A stretch of 64,000 nt of DNA from Symbiodinium microadriaticum (taxonomy: Eukaryota; Sar; Dinophyceae; Suessiales; Symbiodiniaceae). The position numbers and the translations under genes were made by a program. The stretch is taken from positions 114,761 to 178,760 of the forward strand of contig LSRX01000056.1 of assembly GCA_001939145.1 (NCBI GenBank), written 5' to 3'. Shown here piece after piece: positions 12,300 to 23,029 of the stretch. Below the pieces are notes generated by a model. The model was not told the origin of the DNA and ran no database searches. It saw only the letters and a list, made by a program, of their open reading frames with translations. The first letter of the stretch is position 1, and each line of letters starts with the position of its first letter.

Positions 12300-13330
12300 C
12301 TCTGTTCTCTTCGTCTCACACTTTTCAATTGAAATTCCCCTCTCGCTTATATTGCTAGAGCCTTCTGCCACATTGGGGCTGTCGGGGGTTGTGGCCCCAG
12401 GGGGTTTATGTTTATCCCGTTTTGTACACCAGGGAAGGTCTGTAAGGCAGCCCCGTGTTGCAGTCGACGCGACACATCCAGACTTGGCTCTGCAACAGAG
12501 TCTACATGTCTGAGGTTCCTTTTTTTGTTCAGAGACTCGGGGTCTTAAGGTCTTCCGGAGCTCAGCGTTCAGATCGGCCCTTTACGGAAATTCTGGACCG
12601 AATAGCTTATAATTCATTGCAGCGGACTGCGGTGTACAGCTCTTTTTCCATAGCCGGGCTGCTTCAGGCGAGGCCAGCAGCCTGTAGCCTTAGACCGTTG
12701 CTAGCGTTGGTGCTGCAGCGGGAAAGAGATCGCCGCCTCCGCAAGCGATACACTCCTCTTGGAGCAGTGCACGTTTCATGCCAGTCTCGGTCACGTAGCT
12801 ACTCAAGCGCTGAAGCCAAGTTCAAGTCTCAGCAAAGCAAAACCCAGTAAGCAAATGGCAAGAAGGAACCTCGGAGAAAAGAAATCCGACCTGTCATGAA
12901 CTGGTCCTCGCTGGAGCAATTTCCGGCTTGGCGACAGGCTCGAGTCCAGCCAGTGGATGTGCTTGTCCAAGATGAGAGCGCCTCCATTCGCTCAGTCTTT
13001 TCCTAAGCATGCACCCGCTGGGCAGGCGAGCGCGCCCAGCCTTCCAAGGCCTGCAAAGCAAAAGCCGAGCCGCTCGTGCGTTGCCCAAGTCAGGTGCACG
13101 AAGACTGACCTGGCGGCGGCGGGCAGCTTTTGTCGCAGCGTAACAGGAGTGTACGTCAAGTCCCTTGAAGTGCCTGAGGCCGCAGCATGGGGAGAAAAGC
13201 GCGCGTTCTTCCTGCCGGGATCCTGCATGTTCGTTACTCTGCATCTTACACTCATCGCGGAGCTGCTTGCAAGGCTCACGTCGCAGACAGCGAAGGATGA
13301 GGCGGATGCAGGGAGTAGCGGGGAGTGTCC
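12300..13330. other. Spacer between WD40 gene and Nup88-like gene
   Basis: No recognised coding motif. A 130-codon plus-strand frame at 12,957-13,349 ends directly before the Nup88-like frame and could contain a 5' exon or leader, but shows no family resemblance. Confidence 0.4.
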
Positions 13331-13352
13331 AGTCACAGAGGGGCACTGACAT

Positions 13353-14782
13353 GTGCAGTGGCAGGAGGGCGAGGCCTCGGCGTCCTCGCAGGTCTCCGTG
13401 GAGCTCTTCCTCGGCAATCCCAGCAGTCCTCAGAGCGCTTTGGTGAATCGCACGATTCAGATCGGCGTCCAGGGCGTCAACGTGCGGAAGGCGCCCTTCT
13501 CGCAGCTCCTGGTGGCCAGGGGCGGCCGGGGCCTCTGCCTCGTCGGCGCCTGCGCCGCAGCCGTGGCGCTGCCGGACCTGGAAGACGAAGAGGCCGGCCG
13601 CCCGGCTCTATTTGAGTGTCGCTTTTGCTCCCTTCTCCGACTCGGCCAGGCGTGCTGGGACTTGCAGGCGGTGGCCCTTTCCGGCCCTTCCGGCCCTTCC
13701 TCGATTCTGAAAGTGGCCTGGCATCCGCTGAGCGACTGCCACCTGGGTGTCTTGGGCGAGGGGAGCTGGTCCTTGGTGAACTTGAGCGCCTCCGTGCGAG
13801 AGCCGGAGTTGCACTTCGACTTCAGGAGGCCCGAGAAGAGCCAGGAAGAGACGGTGGTGGACTTTGCCTGGGCCATCCAAGACGGGCCCGGAGCGACCCC
13901 GGAAGAAGCCTGGCTCAGCCTGTCGGTGTTCTTTTTGGGATCTTCGGGACGAATCTCCTTGCGGAACCCGGTGCTTCCTTCGGTGGCAGTGATGCCACAA
14001 GCGATGCTCAGCGCGCTGGCCGCGGATCCGAACGACTGGCTCAGGGAAGCTCTGCTGACAGGGCCCTCCATGGCTGTGGAGCACTCCGGCGGCTCCTGCG
14101 TTACACGGCATAGCCTGCACCTGCATGCAAGAGGCCCTCGAACACCTGGTGAGCAGATGGTGGAGGAAGCTCTGCAAGATGGGCCTCAGTCTCCCCAATC
14201 AGCCCGGCACGCGAAGAGTTCGTTTTGCAGCTTGCAGCTTGTGAGCCTTTCCCCACTCGTCATGATCGCCCGGGCCACGAACTCTGGATTGATTCAGCTC
14301 TTGGCCTTGGAGGCTGCTCCCGGCCCTGCATTCACCTCCACCAAAATCGCCTGCGCCTTACTGGAAGAGATCGACCTAATGTGCTCTTCGAGCGAAGCTT
14401 CACTGCGGATGCTGGCACTGCATCACGAGCCCAACCCGTCGTTTCTGGCCTACTCCAACTCGCTCGTCGCAGTGGTGGACATCAACCTGCAGGGAACCTC
14501 ATCGGTCAGGACTTTAGCAGAGACCAGGTCGGAAGCGAAAGAGAGCGGCAGCACCGAGTTCGCAGGGCTGCAGCTGCTAGACGGGCGCGGGCTACTTCTA
14601 CGCGTCGAGCGGCGGTCGTCAAGGTCACCCATAGCTCTTCAACTTCTCGATCTCGAATCGAAAGGCCTCCCTGGCGATAAAAGCGAGGGTCGTGAGCCCA
14701 GCACTTGCAAAGAGTCACAGGGCTTGGACTCCCTGCGACGTCTGCTCCTAGCGCCACTGGGCCCGGGAGCCGCGGAGCGCGC
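13353..14782 (+). CDS. Nup88-like nucleoporin, N-terminal beta-propeller part
   Basis: A frame of about 476 codons stays open up to the N run. It contains the WHPLSDCHLGVL motif (residues about 125-136), which I recognise as typical of the Nup88/Nup82 propeller, where it marks the segment describing the local blade. It is followed by an acidic VVDFAWA stretch and a hydrophobic SLSVFFLGSSG strand. Nup88 sits on the cytoplasmic face of the nuclear pore in a complex with Nup214 and Nup62 and acts in mRNA and protein export. The annotated start is an ATG in the open frame, but AG acceptors (GTGGCAG and CTCGCAG, 13,370-13,390) suggest the true exon begins slightly downstream and that 5' exons are missing. 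Identification rests on pattern memory; a generic propeller protein is the alternative. Confidence 0.55.
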
Positions 14783-14847
14783 NNNNNNNNNNNNNNNNNN
14801 NNNNNNNNNNNNNNNNNNNNNNNNNNNNNNNNNNNNNNNNNNNNNNN
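14783..14847. other. Assembly gap, 65 N
   Basis: Sixty-five consecutive N lie inside the Nup88-like gene. The coding frame before the gap (13,353 frame) and after it (14,854 frame) differ, so the missing length is not simply 65 or an intron is involved. Confidence 1.
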
Positions 14848-15363
14848 GTCGAGGTGGCTCGCGAGCTTTCCCAGCTCCAGGCCCAGCTCGCCAGCCTCTG
14901 CCCGCGCCAGGAGCTCCTGCAGCATCTCGGGAACACCTTGCCAAGCAGAGTGGACAGGCTCACCACGCAGCTCGCGGAGCTCTCGGAGAAGCCCGGGCCG
15001 AAGCTTTCCTCTGAGGACTCGGAGCTTTTGGCGCTCGGCTCGCGTCAGGAGGCTTTGCTTGGACGGCAAAGGAGAGTGCTCTTGGCGCTCTCGGCGGAGC
15101 TGGAGCTGAGGGCCTTGGCCTCTCTGAGCCAGGAGACGCCCCGGCTCTTCGCTCGTTTCCACGAGCTGCGGCGAGCGACCAAACTCCTGAAAACTGGCAT
15201 CCAGGCATCAAAGGAATCCAGAAATGCTGGCGCCCGTTTCGGCTCACCGTCGGCGCAGCTTTCCCTCCAGAGAGGCTGGACTGGCACCACGGCCCAGCAC
15301 CTGCAGCTCCAGGCAGCCGAAGCCGACTCTGTGGTGGAGGCGGCAGCGGCCAAGTGGCCTTAG
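14848..15363 (+). CDS. Nup88-like nucleoporin, C-terminal coiled-coil part
   Basis: After the gap a frame of about 170 codons reads VARELSQLQAQLASL and continues with heptad-like Leu/Ala spacing (RVDRLTTQLAELSEK, GSRQEALLGRQRRVLLALS) to a TAG stop at about 15,361. A helical coiled-coil tail after the propeller is the expected Nup88 architecture, where it packs with Nup214 and Nup62 helices. The composition (high GC, Leu/Ala/Arg/Glu) matches the preceding part. Together the two parts give over 640 codons, near the usual size of the family. The last part from about residue 115 is less coil-like and may read into an intron. Confidence 0.5.
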   Translation, partial: VEVARELSQLQAQLASLCPRQELLQHLGNTLPSRVDRLTTQLAELSEKPGPKLSSEDSELLALGSRQEALLGRQRRVLLALSAELELRALASLSQETPRLFARFHELRRATKLLKTGIQASKESRNAGARFGSPSAQLSLQRGWTGTTAQHLQLQAAEADSVVEAAAAKWP

Positions 15364-15488
15364 ACAACTGCAATGCCGATGGGGATCCTGGAAAAAAGGG
15401 GGGCGCGCTCCAGGCACTCAACGGCCATGATTTCGTCTGCAGCCGCTCAGCTGGCTCAATCTGCTCCCTTCGCTGAACAGGATGAGCC

Positions 15489-16249
15489 ATGAGCGGATGC
15501 GTGGGCGGGTCCCAGCAGGCTTATGTCAGCTGCCTGGAAGACTGTACTTGTCTTGCCACCACGGCATATGCACAGTACTGCAGCGCTGCTTTTGCCATGA
15601 ACGCCAGTAGCTCAGCTCGTGAGAGAGAGTGCTATACCCGGCTGCTGCTCAGTGCCCTAAACCCTCCACATCATCAGAGTAACTCAATGGAGGGAAGACA
15701 GCAGAAACTCTTCTCAAGAGAGCGCGATATGCCGCATCGACAACTTCGAGGCCTCCCTGCTGCGATGTGACCTCGACAATCCGTAAGCAACAATTAGATG
15801 AGTCGCCTAATTGCAGCGTAAAGTATGGCACTGAGGTCACGGCGCATGAGATGTGCCTGTGTTGGACGACGCGCTGCGTCGTTCGCTGCGTGGAGCAGGC
15901 CGCGTGCCGAATGGGCGCCAACTATTCCAGCGAATGTGCGGCTCTTGAGCAGCAGATGCGGTGCTCCTTGGACTGTCCTGGAGGGAGCTCGGGGCTCTCT
16001 TCCGGAGAGTGGCCCTGCGTGTCAGAGTTGGCTCCGGCTTCTGGGCCTGCAGGGCCTGGTGGGGTTCTTGTGGAGCCAGGAAGCGACCTTCCATGGATCG
16101 TGGCCACGCTGGTTGGTTCAGCGGTGGTTTTAGCTGTCCTCGCAGCGATTTGCGTCTGTACATGCCGACACACCTCGAAAAGGGGCAGAGAGGCCATGGA
16201 AGCCGACAGGGGCTCAGTCAGTCCCTATACATGTTTGGTACTCTTATAG
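15489..16249 (+). CDS. Cysteine-rich single-pass membrane protein (unknown family)
   Basis: From ATG at 15,489 the frame reads MSGCVGGSQQAYVSCLEDCTCLATTAY and so on, rich in paired cysteines. A second frame (about 15,767-16,249) continues with CLCWTTRCVVRCVEQAACRM, potential N-glycosylation NYS, a membrane segment (PWIVATLVGSAVVLAVLAAI), a short CVCTCRH juxtamembrane cluster suited to palmitoylation, and a charged tail. The frames differ, so the gene must be spliced or frameshifted. One credible junction is a GTAAG donor at 15,783 and TTGCAG acceptor ending 15,816: removing these 34 bases joins CDLDNP to VKYGTEV in frame. Another junction between 15,650 and 15,700 is needed. No N-terminal signal peptide is obvious. 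The gene starts about 125 bases after the Nup88-like stop on the same strand, as in dinoflagellate unidirectional arrays. I do not recognise the family. Confidence 0.5.
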
Positions 16250-16925
16250 CTCTTATTTGTTCAAGACTCAGCCATTCTGGTTGCTGAGGAGATGTATGGG
16301 AGAGCTTGATGGAAGCACGATCGGAACAAGCGTGGCCATGCCAACGACATGCATGGATGCCCAACCAATCTCCCCTCGCTTTGAAGTGCTTGTCAAGCTT
16401 TCTGGGACCCCAAAAATACCGGTCACTCTCAATAAGAGAGTGTGCGGGAATGGAGAGCAGCTGCAGCGAAAGCAAGCATTGTCGATGGTGGGTTGGAAGC
16501 CTGGATCACGGTGTTCATGGCTTGTGCTGATGGCATATCAGGCTCTGAAGTGTGTTAGTCCTGTAGTCTTCGTTCATTGAGCATCCTGCTGTGTTTTTGT
16601 GAAAGCCATTGATGCCTTTGATTAAATTATCATACACGGGCTACGGTGTTGAAGTTTGCACAGTACTCGTCCCAATGTTGGTCCGGAGGCAAGCATCATC
16701 AGGATTATCAACTTGCCGTGCCTTACAGATTGTTTGTTGAAGGGGGTACGGTGCTCCCCGCGGGCCCATCGCTCAGTGTTTGGACAGCGTGGCACCGTAC
16801 GGCATGGCAATGCGTGTCCAGATGCGGTCTTAGGCAGGCTCAACTACAACGGAAGTGTTATGAAGCGCACTGGCAAGCAAACTTGTGCAGCGCTCCCAAA
16901 TCCGCTGCTGATTCCTTCGTGTAGT
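16250..16925. other. Spacer, no recognised gene
   Basis: Open frames of up to 119 codons on the plus strand lack motifs. The region probably includes the 3' untranslated part of the cysteine-rich membrane gene. Confidence 0.4.
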
Positions 16926-17645
16926 AGGGAACTTATGACGTTTAATTTTAACTTTGAGTGTAGTTTACGTAAATGTTGTAAGCAACGAAATTCAGAAGTT
17001 TTGAATATTTTTTAATAAACGTAACCAATATAGTCACATCATTTGGTTGTTTTTGGATATGTGAGCAAATGTATGAATTAGCAGACAAACACAATAAAGA
17101 AGAATACAAGAAGTCTAGCACTGGGATGAAACAATTACATTGTATAGTACATCATTATGATTTCAACTACAAAGAACTGACAAGCCTAAAACACAAGAAG
17201 CAATACTTCCAAGACATGATCCCTGATTATACACACTACAATGACGGTTGTAACAAGTTAATGCTAAAGTTTAGTCATGACACAAAGCATATAAAACCTA
17301 TTGAAGAATACAAAAGTTCTTGGTTTCTTAATTATGATGTTGATGTCATTAAACGCTTCTGGTATGAAGAAGAAGAAGCATCTCATCATCATGTAGTTCG
17401 TCGATGTGGCAGTTATAAACACATTCTTAAAGCCCTCTTAAAAATATGTTGCAACACCAAAACCACTTAATTACCATTGCAAGCAACTTAATTTACCATG
17501 AACATAACATTAATTTTCTGCGGATTTTGGTGATGAATTTTGGGGAAACGGATTAGGTGGATACTCCTTAGAAAGTTCATATTTTGTTAAATTTTGTGAG
17601 CTTGGTGGTGGTACATTGGATACGCATTGAGAAACTGGTAAAATT
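16926..17645. other. AT-rich island in GC-rich surroundings
   Basis: The base composition changes sharply near 16,926 to AT-rich sequence (for example TTTAATTTTAACTTTG and TTTTTTAATAAACG) and changes back at a run of GGGGGGGCCCCC near 17,655. Codon use inside its ORF strongly prefers A/T at third positions, unlike all neighbouring frames. This suggests a transferred or captured segment, an organelle-derived insert, or an assembly chimera. Confidence 0.7.
17069..17470 (+). CDS. Hypothetical 133-residue protein of foreign composition
   Basis: An ATG-started frame of 133 codons ends in TAA inside the AT-rich island. The protein is rich in Lys, Tyr, His and Asp/Glu, has an acidic EEEEAS patch near residue 110 and no signal peptide or membrane segment. 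In sequence this AT-rich, a stop-free run of this length is more notable than in the GC-rich flanks. I do not recognise the family. It is not one of the three dinoflagellate mitochondrial proteins as far as I can tell. It may be a fragment of a larger AT-rich gene, since sequence on both sides is also AT-rich but has stops. Confidence 0.35.
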   Translation: MYELADKHNKEEYKKSSTGMKQLHCIVHHYDFNYKELTSLKHKKQYFQDMIPDYTHYNDGCNKLMLKFSHDTKHIKPIEEYKSSWFLNYDVDVIKRFWYEEEEASHHHVVRRCGSYKHILKALLKICCNTKTT

Positions 17646-18372
17646 CTGGCTTCGGGGGGGCCCCCGAGCTTGAGCTCTAGATCGCGGGTACGGACCTGCG
17701 TCGGCTTGCAGTGTCGGGGCCCGTCAAGTTGAATGTGCACGAGAGTTTAGGCAGCGGCGCTAGGGATCACCTGTTGTGTTGAAGCCAAATTCGCAAACGG
17801 TGGAGTTCAAGCACTTCTTGACTGTGCCGGCATCTGAGGCCTTGTTGACTTCACGTTGAACTTGCTGTACCTCTGAGCAGCTTCAAGATCTGTGTAACAA
17901 CTGTGTAACAACTGCGCTGCCACCCTACACCCTAGACCAGAAAACAGGTTGCCAACAGAGAGTCACGGCTTCGCTACTACAACTTGTGAAGTTTATTGAT
18001 CATGTCCTGGCCTTATACGTTAGATCACGGAGAAGGACTCCCAACATGGAGGGTTATGCTGGAGAGCCACAGGCTGTCGCTGTTCGCCGTACTTGGCTCC
18101 AGCTCTTGGAGCGCATGCAGCCGGCACTCCCGAAGGAGGTGAGACCGTAGAAGCCACAGAAACCAGAGGCAAACTGGGATGCTACAATGCGGGCCTCGAT
18201 GATTCTTTCATGAGATGTCCAGGGCACCGACAAAAGAGAATAATCTAGCCAGCTACTCTTCCTTTCGCACCCCGTTCTTCATGGACTTTCCTGAGTCAAC
18301 GATTCTTTACCACACACTTTTGGGTAGAAGAACTGTTACTCTGTTTGCCTCTGGTTCGTCTTGCGGGAAGCC
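17646..18372. other. Upstream region of the RCC1-repeat gene
   Basis: No coding motif is recognised. Dinoflagellate promoters lack a TATA box and mRNAs receive a trans-spliced leader, so an AG acceptor shortly before 18,373 would be expected; several AG dinucleotides are present and I cannot choose one. Confidence 0.4.
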
Positions 18373-20154
18373 ATGGCGCTGACGTTGCTGGCACTGATCT
18401 GCGCGGCCAAGGCAGCCGCCGGTGAGATTGAGCAGGTGGCAGTCGGCGAGGCGCACACGTGTGTGCGAAGCTCGAATGGTTACGTCAAGTGCTGGGGCAC
18501 CAACTCCTATGGTTCGCTGGGCCTGGGCACCACGGACCATATGGGCGATGGAAGCAGTGAGATGGGGGACCACCTCCCTGCTGTGGCGCTTGGCACCGGA
18601 CGCTCGGCAGTCGATGTGGTTCCTGGTGGTTGGCACACATGTGCCAGGCTGGACGACGGCTCTGTCAAGTGCTGGGGCAGCAACAACCAAGGCCAGTTGG
18701 GCCTGGGCACCACCGTCCAAATGGGCGATGGAAGCAATGAGATGGGGGACCACCTCCCTGCTGTGGCGCTTGGCACCGGACGCTCGGCAGTCGAAATGGC
18801 TGCTGGTTGGGGACACAATTGTGCCAGGCTGGACGACGGCTCTGTCAAGTGCTGGGGCAACAACGACAACGGCCAGTTGGGCCTGGGCACCACCGACGAT
18901 AGGGGCGGTGGAAGCAGTGAGATGGGGGACTACCTCCCTGCTGTGGCCCTGGGCACCGGACGCTCGGCAGTGGAAGTGGCCGCTGGTTGGTATCACATAT
19001 GTGCCAGGCTGGACGACGGCACTGTCAAGTGCTGGGGCCGCAACACCCACGGCCAGTTGGGCCTGGGCACCACCGACGATAGGGGCGATGCAAGCAGTGA
19101 GATGGGGGACCACCTCCCTGCTGTGGCGCTTGGCACCGGACGCTCGGCAGTCGAAGTGGCTGCTGGTTGGGGACACACATGTGCCAGGCTGGACGACGGC
19201 TCTGTCAAGTGCTGGGGCAACAACGAATACGGCCAGTTGGGCCTGGGCACCACCGAACACATGGGCGATGGAACCAGTGAGATGGGGGACTACCTCCCTG
19301 CTGTGGCCCTTGGCGCCGGACGCTCGGCAGTGGAAGTGGCTGCTGGTGCAAGACACACATGTGCTAGGCTGGACGATGGCTCGATCAAGTGTTGGGGCCG
19401 CAACGCACAGGGCCAGTTGGGCCTAGGTAACACCGACAATATGGGCGATGGAAGCAGTGAGATGGGGGACCACCTCCCTGCCGTGGCCCTCGGTACCGGG
19501 CGCTCCGCAGTGGAATTGGCTCCTAGTGAATTGCACACATGTGCCAGGCTGGACGACGGCTCTGTCAAGTGCTGGGGCTACAACTACTACGGCCAGTTGG
19601 GCCTGGGCACCACCGACGATAGGGGCGATGGAAGCAATGAGATGGGCGACCACCTTCCTCCCGTTGACATTATCATGCCAACCACAACCACAACCACAAG
19701 CAAAACAAGCACGAGCAGCACGACCGGCACCAGCTCCACCAGCGCCACTGGCAGTACCACCACATCGAGTAGCACCGACAGCACAACGAGCACGAGCACC
19801 ACAAGCACGAGCACCAGCGGAAGCACATCCCGAACCAGCTCCACCTCTACAACAGGCACCATAAGTACGACCACATCCAGTTATACCAGCACCTCGACTC
19901 TTACCTCCACGAAATCCACCCTGACAATCACCAGCAGCCGCAGCAGCAGCACAACCACCACAAGTACGAGCACCTCTGCATCATCTGTTTCGCAAACCAG
20001 CAGGACCACAACGACGCGTAGCTCGAGCCTTTTCAGCTCGATTTTCTTTTCTGGGGTAACGGGCGCTCTCCAGAAACCATGTGGCTGTTACTCTCCGGTT
20101 CACAGTCACTGCAAGCATGGGGAATGCCAGGAGAGTCTAGTGGCAAGGGCATAG
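18373..20154 (+). CDS. Secreted RCC1-repeat protein with mucin-like Ser/Thr tail
   Basis: This intact 593-codon frame starts at ATG 18,373 in a good context (GAAGCCATGGCG) and ends at TAG. MALTLLALICAAKAAAG is a clear signal peptide. Seven tandem RCC1-type repeats follow, each with the core HTCARLDDGSVKCWG and then GQLGLGTT. They have an exact 180-bp (60-residue) period from 18,481 to about 19,660 and are highly similar to each other. Seven blades is the number that closes an RCC1 beta-propeller. Each repeat keeps two cysteines (HTC and KCW), suggesting disulfides, consistent with secretion. Residues about 437-560 are almost only Thr and Ser with Pro absent, a likely O-glycosylated stalk. The end has a small Cys-rich piece (CGCYSPVHSHCKHGEC). 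I infer an extracellular or cell-surface binding protein, not the nuclear Ran exchange factor. No intron is needed, which is unusual among its neighbours and could mark a retrogene or a recent copy. Confidence 0.88.
   Translation: MALTLLALICAAKAAAGEIEQVAVGEAHTCVRSSNGYVKCWGTNSYGSLGLGTTDHMGDGSSEMGDHLPAVALGTGRSAVDVVPGGWHTCARLDDGSVKCWGSNNQGQLGLGTTVQMGDGSNEMGDHLPAVALGTGRSAVEMAAGWGHNCARLDDGSVKCWGNNDNGQLGLGTTDDRGGGSSEMGDYLPAVALGTGRSAVEVAAGWYHICARLDDGTVKCWGRNTHGQLGLGTTDDRGDASSEMGDHLPAVALGTGRSAVEVAAGWGHTCARLDDGSVKCWGNNEYGQLGLGTTEHMGDGTSEMGDYLPAVALGAGRSAVEVAAGARHTCARLDDGSIKCWGRNAQGQLGLGNTDNMGDGSSEMGDHLPAVALGTGRSAVELAPSELHTCARLDDGSVKCWGYNYYGQLGLGTTDDRGDGSNEMGDHLPPVDIIMPTTTTTTSKTSTSSTTGTSSTSATGSTTTSSSTDSTTSTSTTSTSTSGSTSRTSSTSTTGTISTTTSSYTSTSTLTSTKSTLTITSSRSSSTTTTSTSTSASSVSQTSRTTTTRSSSLFSSIFFSGVTGALQKPCGCYSPVHSHCKHGECQESLVARA
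18481..19660 (+). repeat. 180-bp coding tandem repeat, seven units
   Basis: GTCAAGTGCTGGGGC recurs at 180-bp steps (18,486; 18,666; 18,846; 19,026; 19,206; 19,386 with a GTGTTGG variant; 19,566). No unit has an indel, so the reading frame is preserved. Variation is concentrated in the codons after CWG and before HTC, the predicted loops. Confidence 0.95.
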
Positions 20155-23020
20155 AAAAACTACCCACCATGGCAGGGCATCCTTTTAGGTCAGAGATGTT
20201 TGGGTGTGGGGCAACGTTCGGGGGTCCTTCCCAAAGCTGCTGAGTGCATCTGAGGCTCTGTCACAACCTCCACAGCCGCAACCGAGGAAGCAAGGGAGGA
20301 GCAACAGCGTAGAGAGGACTGGACATTGCCGGCTAGCCGCTGCAGTGGCCGTGGGTTTAGGGTTTACTTTACAGTAGCCGTGATAGCACCCACAGCAAGC
20401 GTCCCGTGTGATGTTGTAGTGCTTTAGTGTGTTCCCTCCCCTTCCTGAACAGTCGGAGGGGCTTTTTAATGGTTTAGAGTTTAAAATTTACAAGGGAGCT
20501 TGGATTAGTTTACAGGGGCGCCCCCGACACCGAACACAGGATCCCACCGCGCACCCCCAAACAGCCACAGTGTTCTGAATAGCCCAGCAAACATGACTTT
20601 AAGCAGGGGGGCCCCCAAAGCGCGGCATTTCCACGGGGGGAGGCATCCTGGGTCCAAGAGGTGGATCGGCTTTTTTTCAGGGTTTAGGGATTCGGGTTTG
20701 GGGCTTTGGAGGGCATGATTGCTCTGGGAGGTGTGGGAAAGCCGGTCGCAGGCTCAGAGCTCCACAGTTCAAGGAATTTTAGAGTTGGTTTGTAGCTTTC
20801 TTTGGAGCCGGCTTCGTTACCCTAACCCCAAGTAATTCCTACATTTACAGCCTCCCACAGAACCCTACTTCGGAGCAGAGTGGTGGAAGTGTGCTCGTGT
20901 GAAGTGTGAGGACGCCAAAGCGGCCGTGAACAAGATCGAGTCAGAAACACAGGACGCCTTGCGCAAAGCGAGGTTGTTGGATGTTGGTGACAGTTGGGTC
21001 TTGATGTGCCGTTCAAGGGGGTGCAACGCGCGTAGAGGGTGTAGCTTGGGGTCTTCTTGAGGAGGGGAAGTCAAGGCTTGGGTGTAGGAGGCTCGGAAGC
21101 TTAGGAGTGATGCTTCGGGTTAGTGCCTACCCTAATTGCAGCTTGGACCCTCCAAACGGGGGGTTAGTTAGTGCTTTTGAATGAAGGCAACCGTTTAGGG
21201 AAGTTTAGGGAAGGGTTGTGTAGAGCTTCAAGACTTATGCGTTAGCCTGATTTTAGGCGTCGGTGCTGGCGTGCGGGATGGGCTCTAGCTGCGAGGCTTT
21301 GTAACCAGGGCCTGCAAGACCCCAGCTTCGGCCTCCTGCTGATGGAAGACACCCACACCACCTCGAGGAAATCATAATTGACAGCCACGTTTAGCAGCGC
21401 GTGATGTGTATTTCGCAGACAAGATTGTAGAGACCATGCTTCCATGAGACTTCTTGCTGTGCACGGGAGCTGGACCTCAAAAGCGGCTTGTGCAGTCCTT
21501 GCGCTGCTTGCAGATTGATTGAGTGCTTTTTGCATTGAGCACGTGGCGGAACAAGATCACAATGTCATGGCTCATCGGGGTCAGATGCTTCACACCTTAG
21601 ACTGATGCGCAGCCAAGGTCGCGGTCACGGATGCGCTGACAAGGCTTCTGGGTAGCTTGAACGGCACAGGCAACGCGAGCACAGGCGTGCTAGGCGAAGT
21701 GCCCATTTCTACCGATGCCGGAGATGGGAAGGCGCGGATCCGAAAAGCCTGAGAGAACATGAGACGTAAGCCGCAAGACTTGCCATCCTTCAGACACTTC
21801 TGGTGACAGTCTGGAACTGGTGCCCTCTCGACCCTGGCTCTAGTGTAGCATCCGATGCAAGCACCACTTTTCTCTCAGAAAACGTGGGTGTTTGGGAGCA
21901 ACCATGGGCAAACCAAAAAAGCGTCGCCTCCTCAAGCCTCTCTGGCGAGGTCGTGGTCTATAGTCCTGAACGCTTGGCAGAATCTGGGGAGCCTGCAACA
22001 GTCAGCGTGGACAACTCATCAGCCACCGCCGAGGCGTGGATGACCGATTGTAGGGAGATGAGGCGTGCCTTCAAGCCAAAACCTGCACTCATCTCTTGAG
22101 GGCTCTAGGAGGTGCAGCAGCCGTAAGTCTTTCCTAGTGCTATACCTTCTACCCTGGCTGCTCCTGCCACTGAATGCAACAGGTCCCCGTCGGTGTGCTG
22201 CAGCAGGCCCAGGGCTTGGTAGGAGATGGCCATCTCATGCTGAGCGTCGTGGTCATGAATGAGGCCGGAGGGGTTCTGCAGCTTTTGGTGGCATGTTGTC
22301 ACGAAGGTGTGGACCAAGGAACCAAGTAAACTTCTCCTGACATAAAGGGGGCAGCAGCCCACACAGCACCTTGGAAAAGCAGGCCAGGACATCAGGTGAG
22401 GGAGGCATCAGGCTGTGCCACAACGCCAGCAACTGTACCGGACCCTCGTCGGCTAGGGAGGCTCATGGGATGCCAACTCACGGCCTTGACGTCCCTGTTG
22501 AAGAAGCGTTGCATCCAAGGTGTCCCGCCCCCTTGCTGGAAAATCCTTCGATACCTCGCCAAACGGGGTGGTTTCGGGTTAACATTTCGGCTTCGATGGG
22601 TTGAAGAAGCGGGGGCCGACATTGTCTCGCAACAGGCACAGGAGTAATCCTCCCAAGGCATGAGAAGCACGATCAGTCGTCCCAACAAGCTCACTTTTTG
22701 AGCTCAGAAATCAGTAGCCCAACAAGCTTTGCAACTACTTTTGAGAAAAAACCAGCCAGACAACCCAACATATCAGCTACGAAGCTTTTCCACGTTAGCT
22801 ACTTTGGCATGCCTCGTTGCAGCCAGGAATTGTCTGAGAAGTTCAGCACACCTCCTCCGGCCACGCAAGAAGGCTGGTGATGGTCGTCTCTTACTTTCTG
22901 GTTTCCCCTTCTTTTTTGCTGTGGGTCACACGCGAGCCAAGGCCCAGCGCAGCACAAAGCACACAGTTCCGAACAGCGTCCGCTTGCGTGCACATCCACG
23001 AACCCAGGAGACAAGAGCCG
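20155..23020. other. Region without a recognised gene
   Basis: Immediately after the RCC1-repeat gene the sequence holds isolated TTTAGGG-like words (near 20,357 and 20,685) and G- or C-rich patches. Open frames of up to about 100 codons on either strand show no motif I recognise. Confidence 0.5.
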
Positions 23021-23029
23021 CACCTGGGT

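Noticed and set aside
18307..19356. 349-codon minus-strand repeat protein
   Set aside because: It is the antisense of the RCC1 repeats; the 180-bp period keeps it open. The plus frame has a signal peptide and known domain.
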